Assembly (NCBI RefSeq): GCF_002362255.1
Contig: NZ_LPVV01000010.1
Location: 1 to 64,000 of the forward strand
From: Microbacterium sp. SZ1
GTDB taxonomy: Bacteria > Actinomycetota > Actinomycetes > Actinomycetales > Microbacteriaceae
DNA: 64,000 nt
Direction: 5' to 3'
The notes under the pieces are model-generated. The model had not been told where the DNA came from. It worked only from the letters and a program-made list of their open reading frames with translations, and searched no databases. This document shows positions 24,967 through 33,287 of the stretch, one piece after another. The translations under genes and the position numbers were made by a program. How positions within the stretch are numbered: position 1 is the first letter of the stretch; every line of letters starts with the position of its first letter.

Positions 24967-26133
24967 ATGCGCGTACTCGGACTGCTCTCCGGCACCTCGC
25001 ACGACGGGATCGACGCGACCGTCGTCGACTTCCGGGAAGAAGGGGGAGAGCTCCACGGCACCGTGCTGCACTCGGACAGCGTCGCGTACGAACCCGCTCT
25101 GCGTGCCCGCCTCGTGGCCGCCCTCCCTCCCGCGCAGACCACGCTGGCCGAGGTGTGCGAGCTCGACACGTTGATCGGCCAGGCGTTCGCGGAGGTCGCT
25201 GCCGCAGCATCCGCGGCCGTCGGTGGAGTCGACGCCGTGTGCACGCACGGCCAGACGGTCTACCACTGGGTCGAGGGCGACCACGCTCTCGGCACTCTGC
25301 AGATCGGCCAGGCCGCATGGATCGCGGAGCGCGTCGGCGCTCCGGTCGTGTCGGACGTGCGCATCCGCGATATCACCGTCGGCGGTCACGGTGCCCCGCT
25401 GGTGTCGTTCCTCGACGAGCTGCTGCTCCGGGACCGCGCGGGGGTCTCGGCCGCCGTGAACCTCGGCGGCATCGCGAACATGACCGTCGTCGGACCAGGC
25501 GGTCTCGTCGCCTATGACATCGGCCCCGCCAACGCGCTCGTCGACGCGGTCGTCGTCGCCGAGGGGCTCGACTCACGGGGCTACGACGCGGATGCCGCGA
25601 TCGCACGAACCGGAACGGTCGACGACGCACTGCTCGCCGCCCTGCTCGCTGACCCGTACTATGCCCTCGCGGCGCCGAAGAGCACGGGCAAGGAGCACTT
25701 CCACCTCGACTACGTGCGCGTCCACGTCGACGACGCGCGCAGGCAGGGGCGCGAGATCTCCGCACGCGACCTCGTGCGCACGCTGACGGAGCTCACAGTG
25801 CGCACGGTCGCGCAGGACGTCCGCGCCGCGGGCATCGGGTTCCTCGCCGTGTCGGGCGGCGGCTGCCACAACCCGCTCCTGCTGCAGGGGCTCCGCGACG
25901 CGCTGCCGGGTGTCGACGTCGTGCTCGCCGACGAGCTCGGGGCGCCCGTCGACAGCAAGGAGGCGATCCTGTTCGCCCTCATCGGGTGGTGCACCATGCA
26001 CGGCGTGCCCGCGGTCACAGCGGGTGGGACGGGCGCGCGGGACGCACGCATCCTCGGCACGATCACGCCCGGACGGGCTCCGCTGCGGATGCCGGAGCCG
26101 GTGGAGTCCGTGCGGAGCCTCACGCTGGGCTGA
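24967..26133 (+). CDS. anmK: anhydro-N-acetylmuramic acid kinase
   Basis: The 388-residue enzyme phosphorylates and opens 1,6-anhydro-MurNAc in peptidoglycan recycling. VLGLLSGTSHDGIDAT is the AnmK N-terminal phosphate motif, followed by CTHGQTVYH, NLGGIANMTVV, DIGPANALVD and the conserved SGGGCHNPLL near residue 300. It has the usual length. A TAGGCT box lies near 24919 and GGAAGGA precedes the ATG, giving a short leader. Its cytosolic product would be a MurNAc-6-phosphate; an etherase gene is not seen in the window. Confidence 0.94.
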   Translation: MRVLGLLSGTSHDGIDATVVDFREEGGELHGTVLHSDSVAYEPALRARLVAALPPAQTTLAEVCELDTLIGQAFAEVAAAASAAVGGVDAVCTHGQTVYHWVEGDHALGTLQIGQAAWIAERVGAPVVSDVRIRDITVGGHGAPLVSFLDELLLRDRAGVSAAVNLGGIANMTVVGPGGLVAYDIGPANALVDAVVVAEGLDSRGYDADAAIARTGTVDDALLAALLADPYYALAAPKSTGKEHFHLDYVRVHVDDARRQGREISARDLVRTLTELTVRTVAQDVRAAGIGFLAVSGGGCHNPLLLQGLRDALPGVDVVLADELGAPVDSKEAILFALIGWCTMHGVPAVTAGGTGARDARILGTITPGRAPLRMPEPVESVRSLTLG

Positions 26134-26139
26134 TCTCCG

Positions 26140-26313
26140 TCAGCGCCTGCGGTCGTCGTCGTCCCACGGGCCTTCCCACCAGCCGGCGCGACCATCGCCT
26201 TCGTTGCCGCCGGGTCCGCGGCGGCGCGAGCGCACGAACTGCACGACGAGCACGATGAGCGATGTCGACATGATCGCGATGATGGTCAGGAAGAGCAGGT
26301 CGGACTGGTTCAC
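26140..26313 (-). CDS. small single-span membrane protein
   Basis: The 57-residue protein has one membrane segment (residues about 5-27, LLFLTIIAIMSTSLIVLVVQF), then a basic RSRRRG stretch and a Gly/Trp/Asp-rich tail ending DDDDRRR. The GTG start overlaps the stop of the YdeI-like gene (GTGA), so it is translated with it. I do not recognise a family. Confidence 0.6.
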   Translation of the reverse strand: MNQSDLLFLTIIAIMSTSLIVLVVQFVRSRRRGPGGNEGDGRAGWWEGPWDDDDRRR

Positions 26314-26876
26314 GGGCGCTTCCCCTCCGCCGCGTCGGCGACGATCCTGGCGATGCGAGCTGCACGGGTCTCCGGTCGCTTCGCCATCGCGATGTGCGTG
26401 AGGCCGAACTTCTTCACGGACTTGGGGAACGCGTCCCAATTCTCGCGCGCGGCAGGCACGGCATCCAGAGCGGCCGTGAGCTCCGGCGGCTCGATGCCCG
26501 CCTCTGGACCGTCGAGCACGGTCCACGATCCGTCGGCGCGCGCGGCCTCGAGCACGCGGACCCCCGCCGGTGCCATCTGCCCCGACGCCTCGAGCTCCGC
26601 GATGCGGACCTTGTTCGTCGCCGCCCACCCGCTGCCGCGTCGTCGTGGACTGAACCACTGTCCGACCGTCGTGTCGTCGAACGTGCGCACCGGGCCGTCG
26701 ATCCAGCCGAAGCACAGGGCCTGACGCACCGCGTCGTCGTAGCCGACGCCCGTCGAGCGACCCCGGACGCTCAGCAGCCAGACGCCGGCCGTGCTCTCGT
26801 GGTTCTGCTCGAGCCAGGCGCGCCAGGCAGCGGCATCCGCTGCCGAGATCCGTTCGCCGTCGTCGAGCGCGCCCAC
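26310..26876 (-). CDS. YdeI/OmpD-associated family protein
   Basis: The 188-residue product matches the YdeI family: WRAWLEQNHESTAGVWLLSVRG at the start, YDDAVRQALCFGWIDGPVRTFDD and QWFSPRRRGSGWAATNK in the middle, and a C-terminal helical part (FPKSVKKFGLTHIAMAKRPETRAARI). Family members are linked to stress or bacteriocin protection in other bacteria, but the biochemical role is unclear. The GTG at 26876 lies one base after the upstream phosphatase stop, which decides the start. Confidence 0.85.
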   Translation of the reverse strand: MGALDDGERISAADAAAWRAWLEQNHESTAGVWLLSVRGRSTGVGYDDAVRQALCFGWIDGPVRTFDDTTVGQWFSPRRRGSGWAATNKVRIAELEASGQMAPAGVRVLEAARADGSWTVLDGPEAGIEPPELTAALDAVPAARENWDAFPKSVKKFGLTHIAMAKRPETRAARIARIVADAAEGKRP

Positions 26877-26877
26877 G

Positions 26878-27687
26878 TCAGTCCTCGTCGAGCGTCGGGA
26901 TCGACTCGGTGACGGTGGGCAGCAGGTCGGCGACCGAGTCGACGACCTCATCGGGGCGGAACGGGTACTTCTCGATCTCGGCCTCGTCGCTGATCCCGGT
27001 CATCACGAGCACGGTGTGCAGACCGGCCTCGATGCCGGCGACGATGTCGGTGTCCATGCGGTCGCCGATCATGCCTGTCTTCTTCGAGTGAGCGCCGATC
27101 TTGTTGAGTGCCGACCGGAACATCATCGGGTTGGGCTTGCCGACGACGTAGGGCTCCTTGCCGGTCGCCTTGGTGATGAGCGCCGCGATGGCGCCGGTCG
27201 CCGGCAGCACGCCGTCGGCGGACGGACCGGTCGCGTCGGGGTTCGTGACGATGAACCGCGAGCCGTTGATGATGTGGCGGATGGCCTTCGTGATGGCCTC
27301 GAAGGAGTAGTTGCGCGTCTCGCCGACGACGACGAAGTCGGGGGCCGTCTCGGTCATGATGAACCCGGCCTCGTGCAGGGCCGTGAGGATGCCCGCCTCG
27401 CCGATCACGAACGCCGAGCCACCGGGCAGCTGCTGCTTGAGGAAGTCCGCCGTCGCGAGAGCCGAGGTCCAGATGCGCTCCTCCGGCACGACGAGGCCAC
27501 TGGCGCGAAGCCGGGCGGACAGGTCGCGCGCCGTGAAGATCGAGTTGTTCGTGAGGACGAGGTAGGGGATCTCGTTCTGCTCCCACCCGGCGAGCAGCTC
27601 GGAGGCGCCGGGGATGGCGGTGTTCTCGTGCACGAGCACGCCGTCCATGTCGGTCAGCCAGCACTCGATGTCGTCGCGGTGTCCCAT
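26878..27687 (-). CDS. HAD-IIA family (NagD-like) hydrolase
   Basis: The 269-residue phosphatase has the HAD nucleophile in CWLTDMDGVLVHENTAIPGA (residues about 9-28), motif II in LVLTNNS, KPNPMMFRSAL and motif IV in TGMIGDRMDTDIVAGIEAGL. NagD-type enzymes dephosphorylate nucleotides or sugar phosphates such as p-nitrophenyl or UMP. I start it at ATG 27687, six bases after TAGGCT (leaderless); a GTG six bases upstream is in frame but less likely. It heads an operon with the YdeI-like and small membrane protein genes. Confidence 0.9.
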   Translation of the reverse strand: MGHRDDIECWLTDMDGVLVHENTAIPGASELLAGWEQNEIPYLVLTNNSIFTARDLSARLRASGLVVPEERIWTSALATADFLKQQLPGGSAFVIGEAGILTALHEAGFIMTETAPDFVVVGETRNYSFEAITKAIRHIINGSRFIVTNPDATGPSADGVLPATGAIAALITKATGKEPYVVGKPNPMMFRSALNKIGAHSKKTGMIGDRMDTDIVAGIEAGLHTVLVMTGISDEAEIEKYPFRPDEVVDSVADLLPTVTESIPTLDED

Positions 27688-27750
27688 GTGCACAGCCTAT
27701 TGGGCGAGTGTTGCCGCGAGGTGACAGTCTGCGCGCGGTCCGAGCCGGGG

Positions 27751-28383
27751 CTAGGCGGTCAGCCAGACGACGTCGGCTGCCCCCTGCGGGAGCTCGACGT
27801 CCGCGCCGTCGAGTCGGATGCCGGATGTCGTCGTCTCGACCGTCGCGGCGACGACGAGGCCGAGAGCATCGAGGGTGCGGAGCAGCTCGGGGTCGCGGTC
27901 GTCAACCCGCAGGACCCGGCCGGTGTGACCGATCGGAGCGTCGGCGAGCAGCACGAACGGCTCGCGGTCCACCGTGCCCTCCGCGTCCGGGATCGCGTCG
28001 CCGTGCGGGTCGAACCGCGGGCGTCCGAGGCGCTCGTCGATGCCCTCGAGCAGGCGGTCGCTGATCGTGTGCTCGAGCACCTCGGCCTCGTCGTGCACCT
28101 CGTCCCAGCCGTAGCCGAACTCCTGCACGAGCCACGTCTCGATGAGCCGGTGACGCCGCACCATGGCGAGCGCGCGCCGCGTTCCGGCATCCGTCAGTCG
28201 CACCGCCCCATAGGGCACGTGGGAGACGAGACCTGCGGCGGCGAGCTTCTTCACCATCTCCGTGACCGACGACGGTGCGATGCCGAGCTTCGCGGCGAGC
28301 ACCGAGGGCGTGATCGGCGCGTCCTGCCACTCGGTGTGCGCGTAGACCGTCTTCAGGTAGTCGTCTGCTGCCGGGGATTCCAC
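27751..28383 (-). CDS. mntR: DtxR-family metalloregulator (MntR-like)
   Basis: The 210-residue regulator has the DtxR HTH (residues 4-62, APITPSVLAAKLGIAPSSVTEMVKKLAAAGLVSH), the metal-binding dimerisation domain (RHRLIETWLVQEFGYGWDEVHDEAEVLEHTIS) and a C-terminal SH3-like region (about 130-210). The manganese importer gene mntH lies two genes upstream and carries a DtxR-type palindrome at its promoter, so manganese-dependent repression is likely. GTG 28383 follows TAAGCT by six bases, giving a leaderless mRNA. Iron sensing is a less likely alternative. Confidence 0.88.
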   Translation of the reverse strand: MESPAADDYLKTVYAHTEWQDAPITPSVLAAKLGIAPSSVTEMVKKLAAAGLVSHVPYGAVRLTDAGTRRALAMVRRHRLIETWLVQEFGYGWDEVHDEAEVLEHTISDRLLEGIDERLGRPRFDPHGDAIPDAEGTVDREPFVLLADAPIGHTGRVLRVDDRDPELLRTLDALGLVVAATVETTTSGIRLDGADVELPQGAADVVWLTA

Positions 28384-28421
28384 CGTTCCAGCTTAGGTGA
28401 GGCCGGTTCGGCACTCAGAGG

Positions 28422-28724
28422 TCAGGGATTGGCGACCGCGACGAGGATGCCGAAGGCCACCTGACCCGCGAAGAACACCACGAGGAAGCCCAGCAGAGCC
28501 GCGAACAGCGAGAGCCGTCCGTCGAAGCCCTCGACCTCGGCGATGCCGGTCTTGCGCGCGCGGAAGGCGAGGACGAGCGTCGCGACGCCGAGCGTCAGCT
28601 GCACCCACGGGCCGCCGACGGGCAGCACCTTCGGGAAGGCGACGAGCAGGCCGCCGATGACGCCGGTCGCGAGTCCGATCCAGGTGAGGATGCGGACGGT
28701 GCGGCGCGCGGAATCGGCAGACAT
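28422..28724 (-). CDS. small membrane protein of unknown function
   Basis: The 100-residue protein has three hydrophobic segments (about 12-30, 38-54 and 72-97) and a basic cytosolic end. It is located between mntH and mntR on the same strand. TAGGCT lies seven bases before the ATG, so it has its own promoter. I do not recognise the family, and no link to manganese is visible. Confidence 0.7.
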   Translation of the reverse strand: MSADSARRTVRILTWIGLATGVIGGLLVAFPKVLPVGGPWVQLTLGVATLVLAFRARKTGIAEVEGFDGRLSLFAALLGFLVVFFAGQVAFGILVAVANP

Positions 28725-28764
28725 GTCATCGAGCCTAATCGTCGGCGGCGAGCCGGCGAGTGAC

Positions 28765-30048
28765 TCAGGCCCCGGTGAGCACCAGCCAGAGCAGCGCGCC
28801 GTTGAGCGCGATGAGCAGAACGGAGGCGGTCACCCCGGCCGCGGTCGTCCACGCCCGGTTCGCCCACGCGCCGAGGATGCGCTTCTGGGCGGTGAGTGCC
28901 ACGAGCGGGATGAGCGCGAACGGGATGCCGAACGACAGCACGACCTGGCTCAGCACGAGGGCGAGCGTCGGGTCGACTCCGACTCCGAGGATCACCAGGG
29001 CGGGGATCAGCGTCACCAGCCGTCGGGCGAGGAGCGGGATCCGCACGCGCAGCAGCCCGTGCATGATCTCGGCCCCCGCGTATGCGCCCACCGACGTCGA
29101 GGCAAGGCCCGAGGCGAGCAGGCCGACCGCGAAGAACGTCGCGACGATCGGGCCCAGGCCGGTGGCGAGCGCGGCGTGCGCTCCTTCGAGCGAATCGGTC
29201 CCCTCGACGCCGGCGAGATTCGCCGCGGCGAGCAACAGGATGCTCAGGTTCACCGACCCTGCGATGAGCATCGCGATCGAGACGTCCCACCGTGTCGCGA
29301 TGAGGAGGCGGCGGATGCGCGAGGTCTCGGTGCGCGCCGCCTCCGTCGGCGCATGCGCGGTGGCGGAGCCGAAGCGGTCGCGGGTGAGCGACGAGTGGGC
29401 GTAGATCGCGTGCGGCATGATGGTCGCCCCGAGGATGGAGGCGGCGAGGAGCACCGAGCCCGTGTCCTCGAAGCGCGGCACGAGGCCGCCCACGACGGCC
29501 GCGCCGTCGGGAGGCGCGAGGAACAGACCGGCGACGAACCCCACCGTGATGACCGCCATGAGGCCGATGATGACGAACTCGAACGGTCGGGGGCCGCGCC
29601 GACTCTGCACGGCGAGGAGGACCATCGAGACCGCGCCCGTGATGAGGCCCCCGAGCAGCAGCGGAATGTCGAACAGCAGATTGAGGGCGACGGCTCCGCC
29701 GATGACCTCGGCGAGGTCGGTGGCCATGGCGACGAGCTCGGCCTGCAGCCAGTACGTGCGGCGAGCCCAGGAGCGGCGCATCCGCGTGCCGAGCACCTCG
29801 GGCAGGCTCTGCCCTGTGACGACGCCGAGCTTCGCCGAGAGGTACTGGATGAGCCAGGCCATGACGTTGCCGACGACCACGATCCAGACCAGCAGGTACC
29901 CGTACTGGGCGCCGGCCGTCATGTTGCTGGCGACGTTGCCGGGGTCGAGGTACGCCACCCCGGCGACGAGGGCGGGACCCAGAAGCCACAGGCTGCGGGA
30001 CGGGGTCTCGCGCGACGTCGGCGTCGCGAGCGCATCGTTTTTAGGCAT
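28765..30048 (-). CDS. mntH: Nramp-family manganese transporter
   Basis: The 427-residue protein is an Nramp importer with eleven or so membrane segments. The metal-binding DPGN motif (AYLDPGNVASN, residues about 33-43) in the first segment and MPH (GATIMPHAIYAHS) in the sixth are both present. It would take up Mn(II) with protons. The ATG at 30048 follows TACGAT by six bases. A 24-bp DtxR/MntR-type palindrome lies just upstream of this -10 box, so repression by the mntR product two genes downstream is expected. Confidence 0.93.
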   Translation of the reverse strand: MPKNDALATPTSRETPSRSLWLLGPALVAGVAYLDPGNVASNMTAGAQYGYLLVWIVVVGNVMAWLIQYLSAKLGVVTGQSLPEVLGTRMRRSWARRTYWLQAELVAMATDLAEVIGGAVALNLLFDIPLLLGGLITGAVSMVLLAVQSRRGPRPFEFVIIGLMAVITVGFVAGLFLAPPDGAAVVGGLVPRFEDTGSVLLAASILGATIMPHAIYAHSSLTRDRFGSATAHAPTEAARTETSRIRRLLIATRWDVSIAMLIAGSVNLSILLLAAANLAGVEGTDSLEGAHAALATGLGPIVATFFAVGLLASGLASTSVGAYAGAEIMHGLLRVRIPLLARRLVTLIPALVILGVGVDPTLALVLSQVVLSFGIPFALIPLVALTAQKRILGAWANRAWTTAAGVTASVLLIALNGALLWLVLTGA

Positions 30049-30063
30049 GCCGAAATCGTAGCG

Positions 30064-30087
30064 GATATTTCGGTGCGCCTAAATATC
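30064..30087. promoter_or_regulatory. MntR/DtxR-type operator between mntH and the SpoU methyltransferase gene
   Basis: GATATTT (30064-30070) and AAATATC (30081-30087) are perfect arms; including the next bases, ATATTTCGG pairs with CCTAAATAT at 8 of 9 positions across TGCG. The TTTAGG core resembles DtxR-family boxes. It lies directly upstream of the mntH -10 box (30055-30060), covering its -35 region. Confidence 0.75.
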
Positions 30088-30117
30088 CACTGGGTGGTAC
30101 CGGGATACCCTGGCCGG

Positions 30118-30789
30118 ATGGACGAGCAGCCCCTTTCCGAGCGCCCCGCGCCGCGCGGGTCGACCGACGGGGCGTCACCCCAGCCGGGCTACGGCGTCGG
30201 ACCATGGCCCGGAGGAGAGGACGCATGGCCGCAGGGTGAGCAGTACGATCCCGAGCTGCTCACCGCCGGCGACACCCGCAACGTCATCGACCGGTACCGC
30301 TACTGGCGCCTGGAGGCCATCGTCGCCGACCTCGACACCCGTCGGCACCCGTTCCATGTCGCCATCGAGAACTGGCAGCACGACATGAACATCGGGTCGA
30401 TCGTGCGCAGCGCGAACGCGTTCCTGGCCGACACGGTGCACATCATCGGCCGTCGACGCTGGAACAAGCGCGGAGCCATGGTCACCGACCGGTACCAGCA
30501 TGTGGTGCACCACGACGATGTGGAGGGCTTCGCCGAATGGGCGCGCACGCAGGAGCTTCCGATCGTCGCGGTCGACAACGTCGACGGCGCCGTGCCGGTC
30601 GATCGCGCCGACCTTCCCCCGCGTTGCGTGCTGCTGTTCGGACAGGAGGGCCCTGGACTCTCCGCCGAGGCGCTCGCCGCAGCATCCGCTCATGTCGAGA
30701 TCACTCAGTACGGCTCGACGCGTTCGATCAACGCGAGTGCCGCGGCCGCCGTCATCATGTACGAGTGGTGCCGCAGGTACGCGGGCTGA
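30118..30789 (+). CDS. SpoU-family tRNA/rRNA 2'-O-methyltransferase
   Basis: The 223-residue protein has the three SpoU knot motifs: NIGSIVRSANAF (residues about 91-102), LLFGQEGPGLS (about 175-185) and STRSINASAAAAVIMYEW (about 202-219), which form the SAM-binding knot. It adds a methyl group to a ribose in RNA; the exact base is unknown. An N-terminal extension of about 60 residues, rich in Pro and Gly, is present. The start ATG is six bases after TACCCT. It shares its divergent spacer with mntH and the MntR-like operator, which might also affect it. Confidence 0.9.
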   Translation: MDEQPLSERPAPRGSTDGASPQPGYGVGPWPGGEDAWPQGEQYDPELLTAGDTRNVIDRYRYWRLEAIVADLDTRRHPFHVAIENWQHDMNIGSIVRSANAFLADTVHIIGRRRWNKRGAMVTDRYQHVVHHDDVEGFAEWARTQELPIVAVDNVDGAVPVDRADLPPRCVLLFGQEGPGLSAEALAAASAHVEITQYGSTRSINASAAAAVIMYEWCRRYAG

Positions 30790-30808
30790 GCGAGGCGCGC
30801 CGGCCGGG

Positions 30809-31138
30809 TCAACCGCGATCGATGCCGAAAAGGTGACGGTAGATCGCGTTGACGTCGCGATCGAGTGCGTCGATGCGGCCGTGCACGGCACGGAACTCCG
30901 TTCGCACGGCCTCGAAGCCGAGAGTCATCTCCGCGCGCACGCTCGCGATCTCGGTGCGCACGTTCGCGAACTCGCTCGCGAGCTCCTTCCGCACGCTCGC
31001 GAACTCCTTCCGCACGCTCGCGAACTCCGTCTTCATGATGTGCGCGAACATCGTCACGACCAGCGTGATAGTCCCGCACATCCCCGCGGCGAAGACCCCG
31101 ATCAGTGTCCACACCTGTGGTTCGTTCATCCCCAGCAT
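30809..31138 (-). CDS. membrane-anchored coiled-coil protein (family member 2)
   Basis: The 109-residue protein has one membrane segment (residues about 9-30) and then heptad repeats of the type FASVRKE, ending in a second helix (RTEFRAVHGRIDALDRDVNAIYRHLF). It shares the layout of the proteins at 24392-24754 and 48551-48934, but lacks their ARLEGPxPRL tail. ATG 31138 follows CACT-type bases by six and an inner ATG at 31129 with CTGGGG upstream is an alternative. Function unknown. Confidence 0.65.
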   Translation of the reverse strand: MLGMNEPQVWTLIGVFAAGMCGTITLVVTMFAHIMKTEFASVRKEFASVRKELASEFANVRTEIASVRAEMTLGFEAVRTEFRAVHGRIDALDRDVNAIYRHLFGIDRG

Positions 31139-31261
31139 CCCTTCAGTGTCCCTCGATGATGCAGGGCGGCGCGAGCCGCGCGGATGCTGTATCCCGGAAA
31201 ACATCAGCGCATCGGGAAAGCTCACCTCGAGGCCGGAATGTGCAGGAGGAATGACGCGCGC

Positions 31262-32581
31262 TCAGGCCGCTGCGGACACCCAGCGTCCCGATCGCACGCG
31301 CCATCCGAGAGTCGCGAGGCGGGCGAGCAGATAGACGCCGAAGAAGGCGACCGCGAGCCAGATCAGACCCGCCACGCCCTCGACGCCGGTCGCGGCGATG
31401 ATCCACAGGGCGGGAAGGAAGGGGACGAGGTTCACTCCGCCCGCGATCGCGAGGTACCGGGCGTCGTCTGCCCCCATCAGCACGCCGTCGAGCACGAAGA
31501 CGACGCCGGCGATGGGCTGTGCCACTGCGAGCACGAGAAGCGCGGGCTGCACGAGGGCCGCGATCGTCGCGTCGCCCGTGAACACGATGCCCAGCACCCC
31601 CGAGAGCGCCGCGATGACCGCTCCGACGATGACGCCGAACCACACACCCCACGCGACCGTGCGCTGCAGGACGCGGTGCATCTGCTGCTCGTCGCCGGCG
31701 CCCAGCTCCTTGCCGATGAGGGCCTGCGCGGCGATGGCCAGCGCATCGAGGGCGAACGCTGCCGCCGAGAAGATCGTGAAGACGATCTGCCAGCCCGCGA
31801 GCTCCGACGTGCCGATCCCGGTGGCGACGGCGACGGTGGCCAGCAGCGCGACGCGCAGGCTCACGGTGCGCAGGAAGAGCCAGCCGCCTGAGCGCGCCGT
31901 GCGTCCGAGACCCTCGCGCTGCACGCGCAGCGACGCCCGATGCTTCGCGGCCAGCCGTCGGACGACAAGCACGTACGCGCCGACCATGCCCCATTGGGCC
32001 ACGACGGTACCGGCGGCCGACCCGGCGATGCCCCACCCCAGGCCGTAGATGAACACGACGTTGAGCAGCGCGTTGGCGCCGAAGCCGAGCCCGGCGATCC
32101 AGAGCGGCGTCACCGTGTCCTGCATCCCGCGCAGCAGGCCGGTCGCGGCGAACACGATGAGCATCGCCGGGAGACCCCACATCGATACGACGAGGTACGC
32201 GTTGGCGTGCTCGGAGACGGCATCGCTCGCACCGAACAACGACACGAGCCACGGCGACGACGCAGCCCCCGCGGCGGCGAGCACTGCGCCCAGGGCGAGC
32301 GCGAGCCACATGCCGTTCACGCCCACCGACACGGCGTCGCCGGGGCGTCCGGCACCGAAGTGACGAGCGACAGCGGGTGTCGTGGAGTACGCGAGGAAGA
32401 CCATGAGGCCGACGATCGTCTGCAGCACGGCTCCGGCGATGCCGAGACCGGCGAGCGGGGTCGTCCCGAGGTGGCCGACGAGCGCGGCATCCACGATGAG
32501 GAAGGCGGGCTCCGCGATCAGCGCTCCGAGCGCGGGGACCGCGAGCCGCAGGATCTCGCGGTTGAGGGTGCGCCCGGTCAT
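31262..32581 (-). CDS. MATE-family efflux transporter (DinF-like)
   Basis: The 439-residue protein has twelve membrane segments in two similar halves, with LAVPALGALIAEPAFLIVDAALVGHLGTTPLAGLGIA (residues about 12-48) as the DinF-like opening; the first half of that stretch is the most typical. MATE proteins export drugs or metabolites with sodium or protons. The ATG lies six bases after TAGGCT, and GGAGG also precedes it. Substrate unknown. Confidence 0.92.
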   Translation of the reverse strand: MTGRTLNREILRLAVPALGALIAEPAFLIVDAALVGHLGTTPLAGLGIAGAVLQTIVGLMVFLAYSTTPAVARHFGAGRPGDAVSVGVNGMWLALALGAVLAAAGAASSPWLVSLFGASDAVSEHANAYLVVSMWGLPAMLIVFAATGLLRGMQDTVTPLWIAGLGFGANALLNVVFIYGLGWGIAGSAAGTVVAQWGMVGAYVLVVRRLAAKHRASLRVQREGLGRTARSGGWLFLRTVSLRVALLATVAVATGIGTSELAGWQIVFTIFSAAAFALDALAIAAQALIGKELGAGDEQQMHRVLQRTVAWGVWFGVIVGAVIAALSGVLGIVFTGDATIAALVQPALLVLAVAQPIAGVVFVLDGVLMGADDARYLAIAGGVNLVPFLPALWIIAATGVEGVAGLIWLAVAFFGVYLLARLATLGWRVRSGRWVSAAA

Positions 32582-32671
32582 CCTCCGAGCCTATGGGGTG
32601 GCGCCGACGCCGGGCCCGCGCGCGTGCTCCCGCGTTCTAGGCTGGAGGGACCGGAGGCACGGAGGTGCGCC

Positions 32672-33241
32672 ATGACGGATCCACGCGAGGCTGCGGCGAG
32701 ATACCGCGCGCAGAGGCAGGCCGACGAGAGGGACGAGGAGTCCCGCGTCGACACTACTCCCGGTGCCGCCGCGGCGGTCGACCGAGCGGCGTTCATCGAG
32801 TCGGCGATCCAGGTCGCCATCCGCCGCGGCGACTTCGACGATCTCCCCGGTGCGGGCAAGCCGATCGAGGGGCTGGGTGCTCACCACGATCCGGACTGGT
32901 GGATCCGGCGCAAGATCGAGACCGAGAACCTCACCGGACTCGGACCGCCCGCGATCATGCTGCGTACGGAGGATCGCGAGCTCGACGCCCAGCTCAACCT
33001 GCTCGGGCGGGAGGACGACGTGCGCTCCGTGCTCGAGGACTTCAACCGGCGCGTGATCGAGGCGCGCCGCCAGCTTCAGGGCGGCCCGCCCGTGGTCACG
33101 GCCCCGCGCGACGTCGACGCCGAGGTGGCGGCCTGGCGCGAGCGACGCGCCGCACGCTCCTCCGCGGCGTCCCCTCCGGCATCCGTCGAGCCGCGTCGGC
33201 GGCGGTTCCGTCTCCGTCGGCGGGGCGAACGCCCCGAGTGA
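32672..33241 (+). CDS. DUF1992 (DnaJ homologue subfamily C member 28-like) protein
   Basis: The 189-residue product carries the DUF1992 signature FIESAIQVAIRRGDFDDLPG followed by AGKPIEGLG and DPDWWIRRKIETENLTG. This small domain is found alone in bacteria and in the eukaryotic DNAJC28 protein; its role is unknown. The N-terminus has charged residues without a J domain, and the C-terminus is Arg-rich. ATG 32672 is preceded by GGAGG at about seven bases. It diverges from the MATE gene. Confidence 0.82.
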   Translation: MTDPREAAARYRAQRQADERDEESRVDTTPGAAAAVDRAAFIESAIQVAIRRGDFDDLPGAGKPIEGLGAHHDPDWWIRRKIETENLTGLGPPAIMLRTEDRELDAQLNLLGREDDVRSVLEDFNRRVIEARRQLQGGPPVVTAPRDVDAEVAAWRERRAARSSAASPPASVEPRRRRFRLRRRGERPE

Positions 33242-33287
33242 CCGACGCACCCGCCGCCGATGTCGGACGCCCGCATAGGCTGGTCGC

